From the NCBI RefSeq assembly GCF_003688915.1, contig NZ_REFU01000001.1, positions 1,922,001 through 1,986,000 on the forward strand: a stretch of 64,000 nt of DNA. Direction: 5' to 3'. Every line of letters starts with the position of its first letter. Within the stretch, counting starts at the first letter, position 1. The notes beneath the pieces were generated by a model, which saw only the letters and a program-made list of their open reading frames with translations, had not been told where the DNA came from and did no database searches. Source of the DNA: Rhodococcus sp. SBT000017. GTDB lineage: Bacteria > Actinomycetota > Actinomycetes > Mycobacteriales > Mycobacteriaceae. The translations under genes and the position numbers were made by a program. Shown piece by piece: positions 25,864 through 34,237 of this stretch.

Positions 25864-26681
25864 CGGTCGGTCTCCTGCTCGGCCCGTGAGGGTCCTGTCG
25901 GGTAGAGGTCGGTTCGGCGATCGGCCAGGTGGGTGTTGACCGCACGGGATCGAGCGAGCTCGGCCGGATCCAGATCCACTGTCAGAAGCTCTTCGTGCGC
26001 GCCGGCTCGCGCGAGGTCGGCACCGCCCGGCGCGACGGCGCAGGTCAGCCCGCAATACGTCAGACTCGTCTCGGTGCCGCACCGGTTGACGTAGGTGATG
26101 AACAGCTGGCTCTCGTACGCCCGCGTCGGGACGACATGGGTAGCGATGATCTCGAACGGAGTCATCAGTCCCGTCGGAACGATCAACCACTGCGTACCGG
26201 CATCGGCGTGCGCGCGAACGGCTTCCGGGAATTCGACGTCGTAACAGGTGAGCAGACCGCACCGAAGACCCCCGAAGTCGAACTGCACCAACAGTTCCGC
26301 CCCTGGAGCGAAGTGAGCGCGATCGAGTTCACCGAACAGGTGGGTCTTGCGGTAGCGCGCGATCGACAGCCCGGATGCGTCGATCACCTGGACCGAATTG
26401 AATACGGATTCACCACTGCTCTCGGGGTATCCGTAGACGATTGCAACGCAGTGGGATCGAGCGATCGTCGACACCTTCTCGAAGATCGGACCGTCGAACG
26501 GTTCGGCTCGTTCGAGCACCAGATCACCGATGTCGTATCCGCTGACCGACATCTCCGGGGTCACCAGGATCGACGCGCCGGCCGCAGCCGCGCTCCTCGC
26601 TGCGTCGTCGAGTGCGGCGAGGTTCGCGTCGACATCGCCGGCAAGTTCGGGCCCTTGGAACAGCGATACGGTCACGGTCAT
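25860..26681 (-). CDS. Nitrilase-fold amidase, probable 4-guanidinobutyramide hydrolase
   Basis: A 273-aa carbon-nitrogen hydrolase. The catalytic triad is visible: Glu43 (TPEMSVSGYD), Lys112 (YRKTHLFGELD) and Cys146 (LLTCYDVEFPE). Members of this family next to an amino acid 2-monooxygenase hydrolyse the amide it forms, as DavA does for lysine. Here the expected reaction is 4-guanidinobutyramide to 4-guanidinobutyrate plus ammonia. The ATG at 26681 has AGGAG 8 nt upstream and overlaps the XRE-cupin stop by ATGA; its own stop overlaps the monooxygenase start in the same way. Confidence 0.78.
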   Translation of the reverse strand: MTVTVSLFQGPELAGDVDANLAALDDAARSAAAAGASILVTPEMSVSGYDIGDLVLERAEPFDGPIFEKVSTIARSHCVAIVYGYPESSGESVFNSVQVIDASGLSIARYRKTHLFGELDRAHFAPGAELLVQFDFGGLRCGLLTCYDVEFPEAVRAHADAGTQWLIVPTGLMTPFEIIATHVVPTRAYESQLFITYVNRCGTETSLTYCGLTCAVAPGGADLARAGAHEELLTVDLDPAELARSRAVNTHLADRRTDLYPTGPSRAEQETDR

Positions 26682-27310
26682 GGCGACAACTCCTGTTTCC
26701 TCGTAGGTAACTCCTCGGGTAGCGCGGGTGCCAACACCCACAGGACCTGAGCACCGCCCCTGCCTTCGGCTCGAAAGCTGTGCCGGCGACGCGGCGAGAA
26801 GGTGAACGCGTCGCCCGGACCGAGCAGCACCTCGTCGCCCGCGAACGTACGGTCCGCTTCGGCCTCGAAGGTCACCCGCAGCTCACCCGAGATCACATGC
26901 ACGAACGTCACATCGAGCGGAAGGGTGTACGCCTCCGCGCCACTGCCGCCACCTTCCTCGATGTCCCCCAGCAGCACCTGCACCCGACGCTCCCCCACCG
27001 GTGTCAGCAGGTACTCGGTCATCGCCTCCCCGCCGAACATGATGCGCGGCAACGACTGCGCCCGGACCACCTCACCGGACGGGGCGTCGTCGAACAACGA
27101 GCCGACCGGAAGCTCCAAGGCGGCGCAGACCCGAACCAGGGACGCCACCGACGCATTGACCTGGTCGCGTTCGAGCTTGGACAGATACCCCTTGGTCACT
27201 CCACAGGTGTCGGCCAGCGCGTCGAGGGTCAGTCGCTTCTTCTGCCGAGCCTCCTTCAGCCGCGCACCGATACGCGGTGCGTCGTTCTCGACCGACGTAG
27301 CAACCGACAC
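26678..27310 (-). CDS. XRE-family regulator with C-terminal cupin domain
   Basis: A 210-aa regulator. Residues about 13-66 form an XRE helix-turn-helix (IGARLKEARQKKRLTLDALA, CGVTKGYLSKLERDQVNAS); residues about 110-195 form a cupin fold (DVTFVHVISGELRVTFEAEA, GPGDAFTFSPRRRHSFRAEG) that likely binds a small molecule. It is the first gene of an operon with the amidase and monooxygenase, all joined by 4-nt overlaps, and is divergent from the guanidinobutyrase gene. It is therefore the likely pathway regulator. The GTG start at 27310 has AAGGG upstream. Confidence 0.85.
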   Translation of the reverse strand: MSVATSVENDAPRIGARLKEARQKKRLTLDALADTCGVTKGYLSKLERDQVNASVASLVRVCAALELPVGSLFDDAPSGEVVRAQSLPRIMFGGEAMTEYLLTPVGERRVQVLLGDIEEGGGSGAEAYTLPLDVTFVHVISGELRVTFEAEADRTFAGDEVLLGPGDAFTFSPRRRHSFRAEGRGGAQVLWVLAPALPEELPTRKQELSP

Positions 27311-27332
27311 CGTTATCGCCCTTCAGGAAACT

Positions 27333-27409
27333 CGTGTTGACAAGATCGAGCATCAGAGTAACGCTTGCCGGGCGAACTGGTCGACTCAACTGTCACCGGA
27401 CTCCTGACA
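27333..27409. promoter_or_regulatory. Divergent control region with TGACA repeats
   Basis: The 117-nt gap between the XRE-cupin operon and the guanidinobutyrase gene holds GTTGACA (27334-27340) and an inverted pair TGTCA (27391-27395) / TGACA (27405-27409). TTGACA could also be a -35 box for the guanidinobutyrase gene. A candidate regulator binding area only. Confidence 0.35.
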
Positions 27410-27427
27410 ATTCGGAAGGAATTCTCG

Positions 27428-28387
27428 ATGAACCCGAGCAATCCCGAGCACACCCCGATCGGTCCGGTCGACGCCACCAAGGTCCCCCGCTACGCCGAGC
27501 CCACCACGTTCGCCCGGCTTCCCCGTCTCGACGAGGTGTCCCGGGCCGATGTGACCATCCTCGGCGTTCCGTTCGACTCCGGTGTGAGCTACCGCCCCGG
27601 CGCACGTTTCGGCCCGGGACACATCAGAGCGGCCTCGAAACTGTTGCGGCCCTACAACCCTGCGCTGAAGGTCTCACCCTTCGCCCGCCAACAGGTGGCG
27701 GATTTCGGCGACATCGGCGTCAATCCGTTCGACATCACCGAGGCACTGACCACGGTGCACGACGCGGTGACGGACCTACGCGCCGACGGCTCCTCGGTTC
27801 TGACTCTCGGCGGCGACCACACCATCGCACTGCCGATTCTGCGTTCGCTCGCACGCGATCACGGGCCGATCGCGGTATTGCACTTCGACGCGCACCTCGA
27901 TACGTGGGACACGTACTTCGGTGCTCCCTACACTCACGGCACACCGTTCCGACGGGCCAGCGAGGAAGGTCTGATCGATCTCGAACGCTCACAGCACATC
28001 GGCATTCGCGGCCCGCTGTACAGCGAGCAGGACCTCGAGGACGATCGTGTGCTCGGCTTCCAGGTGATTCGGTCCGACGACTACGAGGTCGACGGCGTCG
28101 CCAGCATCGTCGAACGTATGCGCCGACGCCTCGACGGCGGCCCGGTCTACGTCTCGGTCGACATCGATGTTCTCGACCCGGCGCATGCGCCGGGTACCGG
28201 CACTCCCGAGGCCGGTGGCATGACGTCCCGAGAGTTGCTCAACACCCTGCGTGGACTCGTCGGCCTGAACGTGGTCGGTGCCGACATCGTCGAGGTGGCA
28301 CCCGCTTACGATCACGCCGAAATCACCGGAATAGCAGCGGCACACGTTGCCTACGAATTGCTCTCGGTGCTGGCTCTCAACCGATAG
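27428..28387 (+). CDS. Guanidinobutyrase (agmatinase/arginase-family ureohydrolase)
   Basis: A 319-aa manganese ureohydrolase. All metal ligands are present: His131 (GGDHT), Asp154, His156 and Asp158 (HFDAHLD), Asp245 and Asp247 (SVDIDVLDP). The tail [14 protein letters not shown] is typical of agmatinase/guanidinobutyrase rather than arginase. Length equals that of known guanidinobutyrases. In this cluster it should convert 4-guanidinobutyrate to GABA plus urea, feeding gabT. The ATG at 28428 minus 1000, that is 27428, has AAGGA 7 nt upstream. Agmatine is the alternative substrate, but no arginine decarboxylase is in the window. Confidence 0.83.
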   Translation: MNPSNPEHTPIGPVDATKVPRYAEPTTFARLPRLDEVSRADVTILGVPFDSGVSYRPGARFGPGHIRAASKLLRPYNPALKVSPFARQQVADFGDIGVNPFDITEALTTVHDAVTDLRADGSSVLTLGGDHTIALPILRSLARDHGPIAVLHFDAHLDTWDTYFGAPYTHGTPFRRASEEGLIDLERSQHIGIRGPLYSEQDLEDDRVLGFQVIRSDDYEVDGVASIVERMRRRLDGGPVYVSVDIDVLDPAHAPGTGTPEAGGMTSRELLNTLRGLVGLNVVGADIVEVAPAYDHAEITGIAAAHVAYELLSVLALNR

Positions 28388-28391
28388 AACG

Positions 28392-29291
28392 TCACTGCCT
28401 CGGCAGCACCAGGATCGGCACCGGCGAATGTCGGATGATCTTGGTCGCCCGCGACCCGAGGAACACCCGAGCGATCGGCCCCAGCGGCCCAGACGAACCG
28501 ATGGTGAGCACTTCGCCGTCCTGCCACTGAACTTCGTCGAGGGCCTCGCGCCAGCTACTTGCCATGGCCAGTTCGGTTGTCACCTGTTCGGCCGGAAGCC
28601 CTACTGCGACTGCGTCGTCCATTGCTGCGGTCAAGGCCTCGCTCAACCCGACGGCGAGTTCGGTGGCGACGTCGTCCTCGACGCGTAGGCCGACTTCGGG
28701 CGGATACATCGTCGCCCCACGTACGACGAACGAGGCGAGGCGGAGCGGAATGCCCGCGGCGCGGGCGAGTTCGGCGGTCGGGCCCACGACGCGCGAGGCC
28801 TCGCTGTCACCGGAGAACGCGCTGGTGATCCGCGTCAGAGTGGCACGGTCGCGCATGCGGTAGCCACGCGGAGCGAGTGCCACGGTCACCGGGGAAGAAT
28901 GCAGAAGCTTGTCTGCCGTCGACCCGACGACCACCTGCCCGAGTGCGCCGTCGCCCGAGGAGCCGAGAACCAGTACCGAGGCCGAAATGTTCTCGGCCGC
29001 CTCGGTCAAGGCCGTCGACACCGAGCGGTGTGCGAATCGGTGGAACGACGCGGTGATGTCGGGTGCCCGATCTTCGAGGTAGTGGCGCGCTTTCGCCTCC
29101 GACTCTGCTGCAGTCGTCGCTGCCCAGTCGGCGAACTCCGCATCCACCCGTGCCATCGACGGAGTCGACCACGGCTTGGGCACCACCGTCGCCACATCGA
29201 TCTCGGTGCCCAACGACCGTGCGAGCTGGGCACCGAGGTCGAGGGCACCCACGCTGCCTTTCCCCGGCGCGAAGGCGATCAGGACGCTCAT
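28392..29291 (-). CDS. Tandem universal stress protein (two Usp domains)
   Basis: A 299-aa protein made of two Usp domains (about 1-140 and 150-299). Both carry the nucleotide-binding pattern GxxG...GS: GSSGDGALGQVVVGSTADKL in the first and GSSGPLGPIARVFLGSRATK in the second, so both may bind ATP. Its ATG overlaps the stop of the amino acid permease gene by 4 nt. Usp proteins coupled to transporters are thought to tune transport or signal energy state; here that is inference from coupling only. Confidence 0.85.
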   Translation of the reverse strand: MSVLIAFAPGKGSVGALDLGAQLARSLGTEIDVATVVPKPWSTPSMARVDAEFADWAATTAAESEAKARHYLEDRAPDITASFHRFAHRSVSTALTEAAENISASVLVLGSSGDGALGQVVVGSTADKLLHSSPVTVALAPRGYRMRDRATLTRITSAFSGDSEASRVVGPTAELARAAGIPLRLASFVVRGATMYPPEVGLRVEDDVATELAVGLSEALTAAMDDAVAVGLPAEQVTTELAMASSWREALDEVQWQDGEVLTIGSSGPLGPIARVFLGSRATKIIRHSPVPILVLPRQ

Positions 29292-30730
29292 TCCGCATCC
29301 TTCCCAACCGATCGAAGCGCCGAATGATGCCGACCCCACAGGAAGTAGAACGCCAACACCACCGCGAGCCAGAGCCCGAACCAGAACCACGTGGTCCAGT
29401 GCAGTCCGGACAGGATGTACAGGCAGGCGAGAACCGACAGCACCGGAGTCACCGGGTATCCAGGAACCTTGAACGGCCGTTCGAGATCGGGCATCGAGCG
29501 GCGCAACACGATCACTCCGATCGACACGACGATGAACGCGACGAGGGTGCCGATCGACACCAGGTCCGCCAGCTTGTCGAGTGGAATGAACGCGGCCAGG
29601 ATCGAGATCACGACGGCGACGACGATCGTGTTGTTGACCGGCGTGTGTGTGCGCGGACTGACCTTGGCGAAAGCTTTGGGCAACATGCCGTCTCGGCCCA
29701 TGGCGAACAGGATGCGAGTCTGCCCGTACATCGTCACCAGGGTCACCGAGAAGATCGAGATGACTGCACCTGCAGCCAGAATCGTTGCCGGCCAGGCCTG
29801 CCCGGTGACGTTGCGCAGGATCTCCGCCAGCCCGGCTTCCTCCTGGCCGGCGAAGTCGGTCCACGGCTGAGTCCCCAGGGCGGCCACGGCCACGACGAGA
29901 TAGAAGACGATGACGACGATCAGCGCCGCAATGATGGCGCGCGGCATGGTCTTCTGCGGATCTTTCACCTCGTCGCCCGCGGTGGACACCGCGTCGAGTC
30001 CGATGAACGAGAAGAAGATCGTGCCCGCGGCCGCCGTCACGCCTGCTGCGCCCAAAGGCATGAAGTCCGAGAAGTTGCCGGAGTCGAAGGCGGTGAATCC
30101 GACGATTGCGAACAGCGCCAGCACACCGAGTTTGATGACGACCATGACTGCATTGACGGCCGCCGACTCGCTCGCACCGCGAATGAGCAGAACGGCGCAC
30201 AGCACGATCAGCACCACTGCAGGCAGATTCATGATGCCGGGATCGGCGTCACCCGGCGCAGCGGACAACGCGTGCGGGATGGTGAAGCCGAAGAGGTTGT
30301 TCAACAACTCGTTGAGGTACCCGCTCCACCCGACGGCAACGGCAGCGCTCGACACTCCGTATTCGAGCAACAGGCAGGCGGCGACGCCCATCGCGACCAC
30401 CTCGCCCATCGTCACGTACGCGTAGGAGTAGGTCGAGCCCGAAACCGGTACCGCCGATGCCATTTCGGCGTAGCAGATGGCGGCGAGACCGGCCGCGATA
30501 CCCGCGGCGAGGAACGAGAGCACCACTGCGGGACCGGCTTCGGGAACCGCGAGCGAGAGGACGAAGAAGATACCGGTTCCGATGGTGGCACCGACGCCGA
30601 ACATCGTCAGTTGGAAGGTGCCGATGGTCCGTTCCAACCCGCCACTGCTCTGCTGGTCCGGATCCACGATCGGCTTCTTGCGAAGCAGTTGCGATCGCAG
30701 ACTCGATGCAGGTCTGTTCGACGATGTCAT
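29288..30730 (-). CDS. APC-family amino acid permease (cationic amino acid type)
   Basis: A 480-aa membrane transporter with about 12-13 hydrophobic segments and the family opening RTIGTFQLTMFGVGATIGTG. PVSGSTYSYAYVTMGE, FIGLDAVSTAGDEVKDPQKT and DLERPFKVPGYPVTP match cationic-amino-acid (CAT/YfnA) members. It starts at ATG 30730 (MTSSNRPASS) with GGAG about 9 nt upstream. It is followed by the coupled Usp gene and lies beside the arginine-pathway genes, so arginine uptake is the best guess. It is divergent from a PucR-type regulator. Confidence 0.84.
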   Translation of the reverse strand: MTSSNRPASSLRSQLLRKKPIVDPDQQSSGGLERTIGTFQLTMFGVGATIGTGIFFVLSLAVPEAGPAVVLSFLAAGIAAGLAAICYAEMASAVPVSGSTYSYAYVTMGEVVAMGVAACLLLEYGVSSAAVAVGWSGYLNELLNNLFGFTIPHALSAAPGDADPGIMNLPAVVLIVLCAVLLIRGASESAAVNAVMVVIKLGVLALFAIVGFTAFDSGNFSDFMPLGAAGVTAAAGTIFFSFIGLDAVSTAGDEVKDPQKTMPRAIIAALIVVIVFYLVVAVAALGTQPWTDFAGQEEAGLAEILRNVTGQAWPATILAAGAVISIFSVTLVTMYGQTRILFAMGRDGMLPKAFAKVSPRTHTPVNNTIVVAVVISILAAFIPLDKLADLVSIGTLVAFIVVSIGVIVLRRSMPDLERPFKVPGYPVTPVLSVLACLYILSGLHWTTWFWFGLWLAVVLAFYFLWGRHHSALRSVGKDAE

Positions 30731-30908
30731 GGCCGGCACTCCCAATGTCGAGACGAACGGTGCGGATCGGCTGATTGTGCTCTCAGATACCGCCTCTCGC
30801 ACGCCGAACACGCGGTGGAATCGGTCGATTCACACACCGATCCGTTTCTCCGCCGCGTCCGCGATGCATACCATTGACCTCGAGTCCGGATGGGAGACAC
30901 GAGAACAG

Positions 30909-32117
30909 ATGGTCACACAGCGCGATGCGCTACCGCTGGATTCGGTCGCGGCGCAGGCAGCGTCGGACGCCGGCGGACTCGACGTCGCTCTGCTGGGCAG
31001 CTTTCTCGACGTCCTCGCCGACGCCGTCGATGCCGGCGTGCCACTGAGCCGTGGGCAGCTGCACGAGTTTCGAGCGCAGGGCGATGCTGCTGCCCGCGCG
31101 GGCGTCGCACTGCGGGCATTGCTGGATCTGTACCTGACCTCGGCGTGGCGGCTGTGGCGAGAACTACCCGCTGTCGTCGCCGCCGCGGATGACCCCGCCG
31201 GGGTGGTCACCGCGGGCGAGGTGATGCTGCGCGCGGTAGACGACGCGGTGGCCGAACTGGCCGAGGGATTTCAGCTCGCCCGGCGCACTCTCGTGCGAGC
31301 CGAGGTACTCGCCCGCCGTGAATTCGTCGACGATCTACTTTCGGGCACCTCCGATGTCGCCGGGGTACTCGGGCGCGCGCAGACGTTCGGCCTCGACCTG
31401 TCGAGTCCCCACGTGGTGGCCGTGGTGACGTCGACCAAGCCGTTCACCGACGCGAGCTCTGCCATCAGCCTCGTCGAGCGCAGCGTGCAGGGCAGCAAGG
31501 GAGACGCCGAGTTGCTCGTGGCCACCAAGCAGGACCGGTTGATCCTGGTGTTCCCGGCACCCGACCTCGACGCCGTCGACCACGTCCTCAACCGGGTGGG
31601 ACGCGCACTCGGTACGTCGGCGTCGAGCGAATCGGTCGATCTCCGTCGCAAAGGAGAGTACGGCCGGACGCAGATCGGGATCGGCCGGCCGCGCAGCGGG
31701 GCGGTGGGTGTCGCGGCGTCGTACCGGGAAGCCCTCGACGCACTCGATCTCGCCGCCTCGCTCGGATTCGACGCATCTGTCGTCGATGCTCGTGATCTGC
31801 TCGTCTACCGCGTCCTGATCAGCGATCGTGCGGCGATCGCCGATCTGGTCGATACGTTGTTGACACCGTTGCTGGGCGCGCGAGGCGGGGCGGGTCCGCT
31901 GCTGGAGACGTTGCAGGTGTACTTCGACACCGGGGCGAACACCGCCTCCACCGCACGACGGATGCACCTGTCGGTGCGGGCGGTCACCTACAGATTGTCT
32001 CGAATAAAGGATTTGACCGGGCAGAATGTGGGCAACCCCGTCGAGGCATTCGCGCTGCACACGGCGGTACTCGGAGCGAAGCTGCTCGACTGGCCCGAGG
32101 TGCGCTCGTCGTCGTGA
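30909..32117 (+). CDS. PucR/CdaR-type transcriptional regulator
   Basis: A 402-aa regulator with an N-terminal sensory region, a middle GGDEF-like/CdaR domain (VVAVVTSTKPF, YGRTQIGIGRPRSGAVGVAA, SYREALDALDLAASLG) and a C-terminal PucR helix-turn-helix (LQVYFDTGANTASTARRMHL, SVRAVTYRLSRIKDLTG). It is divergent from the permease-Usp operon with a 178-nt gap and probably controls it. The ATG at 30909 has a GAGA element; an ATG at 30864 lacks a good site. It may respond to the same substrate as the pathway. Confidence 0.8.
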   Translation: MVTQRDALPLDSVAAQAASDAGGLDVALLGSFLDVLADAVDAGVPLSRGQLHEFRAQGDAAARAGVALRALLDLYLTSAWRLWRELPAVVAAADDPAGVVTAGEVMLRAVDDAVAELAEGFQLARRTLVRAEVLARREFVDDLLSGTSDVAGVLGRAQTFGLDLSSPHVVAVVTSTKPFTDASSAISLVERSVQGSKGDAELLVATKQDRLILVFPAPDLDAVDHVLNRVGRALGTSASSESVDLRRKGEYGRTQIGIGRPRSGAVGVAASYREALDALDLAASLGFDASVVDARDLLVYRVLISDRAAIADLVDTLLTPLLGARGGAGPLLETLQVYFDTGANTASTARRMHLSVRAVTYRLSRIKDLTGQNVGNPVEAFALHTAVLGAKLLDWPEVRSSS

Positions 32118-32319
32118 CGGGGAGAAACTGCTCTGATTGCCGTAACCGGGCAACGAAATCGGTCGAAACGTGTCCGCAAAACGACCATGCCTGCAGGAAA
32201 GCGAACAGTCACACTGGAGTAGTCGCGGAATGACCGAACGTTTTCCGCCGAGGCCCGAACGCACGGCCGGAACATCGGTAGGAAAAAGACAGACGAGAAC
32301 GAAAAGGAGCGTGTGACAG

Positions 32320-32475
32320 ATGGCGTCGTTGACACAGAAGTTGACATCGTTCGCTCGCAGCCCACAGGGCAAGAAGATGATCGATCAGGCACGTCGGTAC
32401 GCGACCAAGCCCGAGAATCAGGCGAAGTTGAAGCAACTCGGCAGCAAATTCACGAGTAGAGGTGGCCGTTCATGA
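32320..32475 (+). CDS. Small basic protein coupled to TerC
   Basis: A 51-aa protein, MASLTQKLTSFARSPQGKKM and onward to QLGSKFTSRGGRS, rich in Lys, Arg and Gln. AAAAGGAG lies 10 nt before the ATG, and the stop overlaps the terC ATG by 4 nt, so it is very likely translated. The SPQGKKMIDQARRYATKPEN stretch resembles small actinobacterial proteins of unknown function that I have seen as short ORFs. It has no transmembrane segment and could be an amphipathic, nucleic-acid- or membrane-surface-binding peptide. Confidence 0.7.
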   Translation: MASLTQKLTSFARSPQGKKMIDQARRYATKPENQAKLKQLGSKFTSRGGRS

Positions 32476-33542
32476 ACGTCGTCCCGTGGTGGGCATGGGC
32501 GGCATTCGGTGCCGTCGTACTGATCCTGTTGGCCATCGACCTGTTGGCGCACCGCGGTGCCCACATCATCGGTTTCAAGGAAGCCGCATGGTGGAGCGCC
32601 CTGTGGGTCGGCGTGGCCATCATCTTCGGCATCGTGGTGTTCTTCACGTTGGGAACCACGGCCGGAGTCGAATACACGACGGCCTGGTTGCTCGAGAAGA
32701 GTCTGTCCGTCGACAATCTCTTCGTCTTCGCGCTGATCTTCGGTTACTTCAAGGTTCCCCGTGAGTACCAGCACCGCGTGCTGTTCTTCGGTGTGATCGG
32801 TGCCCTGGTCTTCCGTGCCATCTTCCTGGCCGCCGGTGTGGCCATCGTCAGCAAGTTCGCTGCCGTTCTGTTCGTCTTCGCAGCCATCCTTCTCTACAGC
32901 GCCTACAAGCTGATGAAGGACGAGGAGGAGTCGTACGACCCGGGCAACTCGATCGCGGTTCGTCTGCTGCGCAAGATCATCCCGGTCCAAGACGAGTACT
33001 CCGGTACCAAGTTCTTCGTCAAGGAAGCCGGCAAGCGCGTGGCCACGCCACTTCTCGCCGTCGTGGTGGCAATCGAAGCCGCCGACCTGGTGTTCGCAGT
33101 CGACAGCGTTCCCGCCGTCCTGGCGGTGACCGACGACCCGTTCATCGTCTACTCCTCGAACGCGTTCGCCATCCTCGGCCTTCGTGCCCTGTACTTCCTG
33201 CTCGCAGGGCTGCTCGAGAAGTTCCACTACCTGTCCAAGGGACTGGCGATCATCCTCGCCTTCATCGGCGTCAAGCTGATCCTCCAGGCCGGACACAAGG
33301 TGATCAGCACCTCGATCCCCGAGATCCCCTCGTTGGTCAGCCTGGTGGTCATCATCGTGGTCCTGGCAGGCTCGATCATCCTGAGCCTGAAGAATCCCCC
33401 GGCCGAAGACGACAGTGCCGACGTGATCGACGACGTCGCTGCCGACAGCCCGATCGTCGATCCGACGGACGGAACATCCTCGGCAGGCACCCCGTCCACC
33501 GGAACGTCGGGCACGGATTCACCGAGACTCGACAAGTCCTGA
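32472..33542 (+). CDS. TerC-family integral membrane protein (probable metal exporter)
   Basis: A 356-aa membrane protein with about nine hydrophobic segments. The family hallmarks are WLLEKSLSVDNLFVFALIFG and EAADLVFAVDSVPAVLAVTD, which carry acidic residues inside membrane helices. TerC/Alx/MeeF-type proteins export manganese or act in metal homeostasis at the membrane. The C-terminal 50 residues are polar and Asp/Ser/Thr-rich, as often in actinobacteria. It is co-translated with the small basic protein and followed by a strong terminator. Confidence 0.88.
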   Translation: MNVVPWWAWAAFGAVVLILLAIDLLAHRGAHIIGFKEAAWWSALWVGVAIIFGIVVFFTLGTTAGVEYTTAWLLEKSLSVDNLFVFALIFGYFKVPREYQHRVLFFGVIGALVFRAIFLAAGVAIVSKFAAVLFVFAAILLYSAYKLMKDEEESYDPGNSIAVRLLRKIIPVQDEYSGTKFFVKEAGKRVATPLLAVVVAIEAADLVFAVDSVPAVLAVTDDPFIVYSSNAFAILGLRALYFLLAGLLEKFHYLSKGLAIILAFIGVKLILQAGHKVISTSIPEIPSLVSLVVIIVVLAGSIILSLKNPPAEDDSADVIDDVAADSPIVDPTDGTSSAGTPSTGTSGTDSPRLDKS

Positions 33543-33553
33543 TCCCGCACCAC

Positions 33554-33588
33554 ACATGCCCCGCCGAGTTCGATTCGGCGGGGCATGT
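33554..33588 (+). terminator. Intrinsic terminator after terC
   Basis: ACATGCCCCGCCGA (33554-33567) pairs perfectly with TCGGCGGGGCATGT (33575-33588), 14 bp with a 7-nt loop, followed by TTGTGTT. Confidence 0.88.
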
Positions 33589-33621
33589 TTGTGTTCCGAG
33601 GGGATGGGGCAATCCCTGCAC

Positions 33622-34170
33622 ATGGCTGAAAAGAACTCGTACACCGTTCCCGGACTCACCTCGGAAAAGGGCGCACGCGTCGCCGAGATCTTGCAAGATC
33701 GACTGAACGCGTACAACGACCTCCATCTGACGCTCAAGCACATTCACTGGAATGTCGTCGGACCCAACTTCATCTCGGTACACGAGATGCTCGATCCTCA
33801 GGTCGAAGCAGTTCGCGGATTCGCGGACGACGTCGCCGAGCGCATCGCGACCCTCGGCTCCTCGGCCAAGGGCACACCGGGCACCATCGTCTCCGAGCGC
33901 AGCTGGGACGACTACTCGATCGGTCGCGCGACGGCCATCGAGCACCTCGGAGCACTCGACCTGGTCTACACCGGAGTCATCGAGACCACTCGCAAGAACA
34001 TCGAGGAGGTCGGCGAGATCGACCCCGTCACCGAGGACATGCTCATCGGCCAGAGCGCACAGCTCGAACTCTTCCACTGGTTCGTCCGCGCGCACCTGGA
34101 GAATTCCGGTGGCCAGCTGTCCACCGCCAACGCGACCAGCGAGGTCGACGCGGCGAAGCAAGCAGGCTAG
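33622..34170 (+). CDS. dps: Dps-family DNA-binding ferritin
   Basis: A 182-aa ferritin-like protein. LHLTLKHIHWNVVGPNFISV and HEMLDPQVEAVRGFADDVAE contain the His/His/Asp/Glu ferroxidase ligands of Dps dodecamers, and the sequence aligns by eye with M. smegmatis Dps over its whole length. It would oxidise Fe(II) with H2O2, store iron and protect DNA. The ATG at 33622 (MAEKNSYTVPGL) matches the family start; an in-frame ATG at 33604 lies next to GAGGGG and is an alternative. A GGGAT/ATCCC stem spans the leader at 33601-33616. Confidence 0.9.
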   Translation: MAEKNSYTVPGLTSEKGARVAEILQDRLNAYNDLHLTLKHIHWNVVGPNFISVHEMLDPQVEAVRGFADDVAERIATLGSSAKGTPGTIVSERSWDDYSIGRATAIEHLGALDLVYTGVIETTRKNIEEVGEIDPVTEDMLIGQSAQLELFHWFVRAHLENSGGQLSTANATSEVDAAKQAG

Positions 34171-34183
34171 ACACTCACACTCC

Positions 34184-34226
34184 AGCACCGACCTCGCCGA
34201 CAACCGGCGGGATCGGTGCTTTTTTG
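34184..34226 (+). terminator. Intrinsic terminator after dps
   Basis: AGCACCGACCTCGCCG pairs with CGGCGGGATCGGTGCT, with a small mismatch and a 5-nt loop, followed by a T-tract (TTTTTTG). Confidence 0.88.
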
Positions 34227-34237
34227 TGGGCGGACGG

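Noticed and set aside
24178..26681. Lysine (DavB/DavA) or tryptophan/auxin (IaaM-type) pathway
   Set aside because: The two enzyme families fit, but only the arginine route also explains the adjacent ureohydrolase. No IaaH-type amidase signature protein is present. Kept as an alternative substrate in the entries.
32118..32319. yybP-ykoY manganese riboswitch before the TerC operon
   Set aside because: TerC genes often have this riboswitch, and GGGGAG occurs just after the PucR stop, but the other conserved segments and pairings could not be found in the 202-nt gap.
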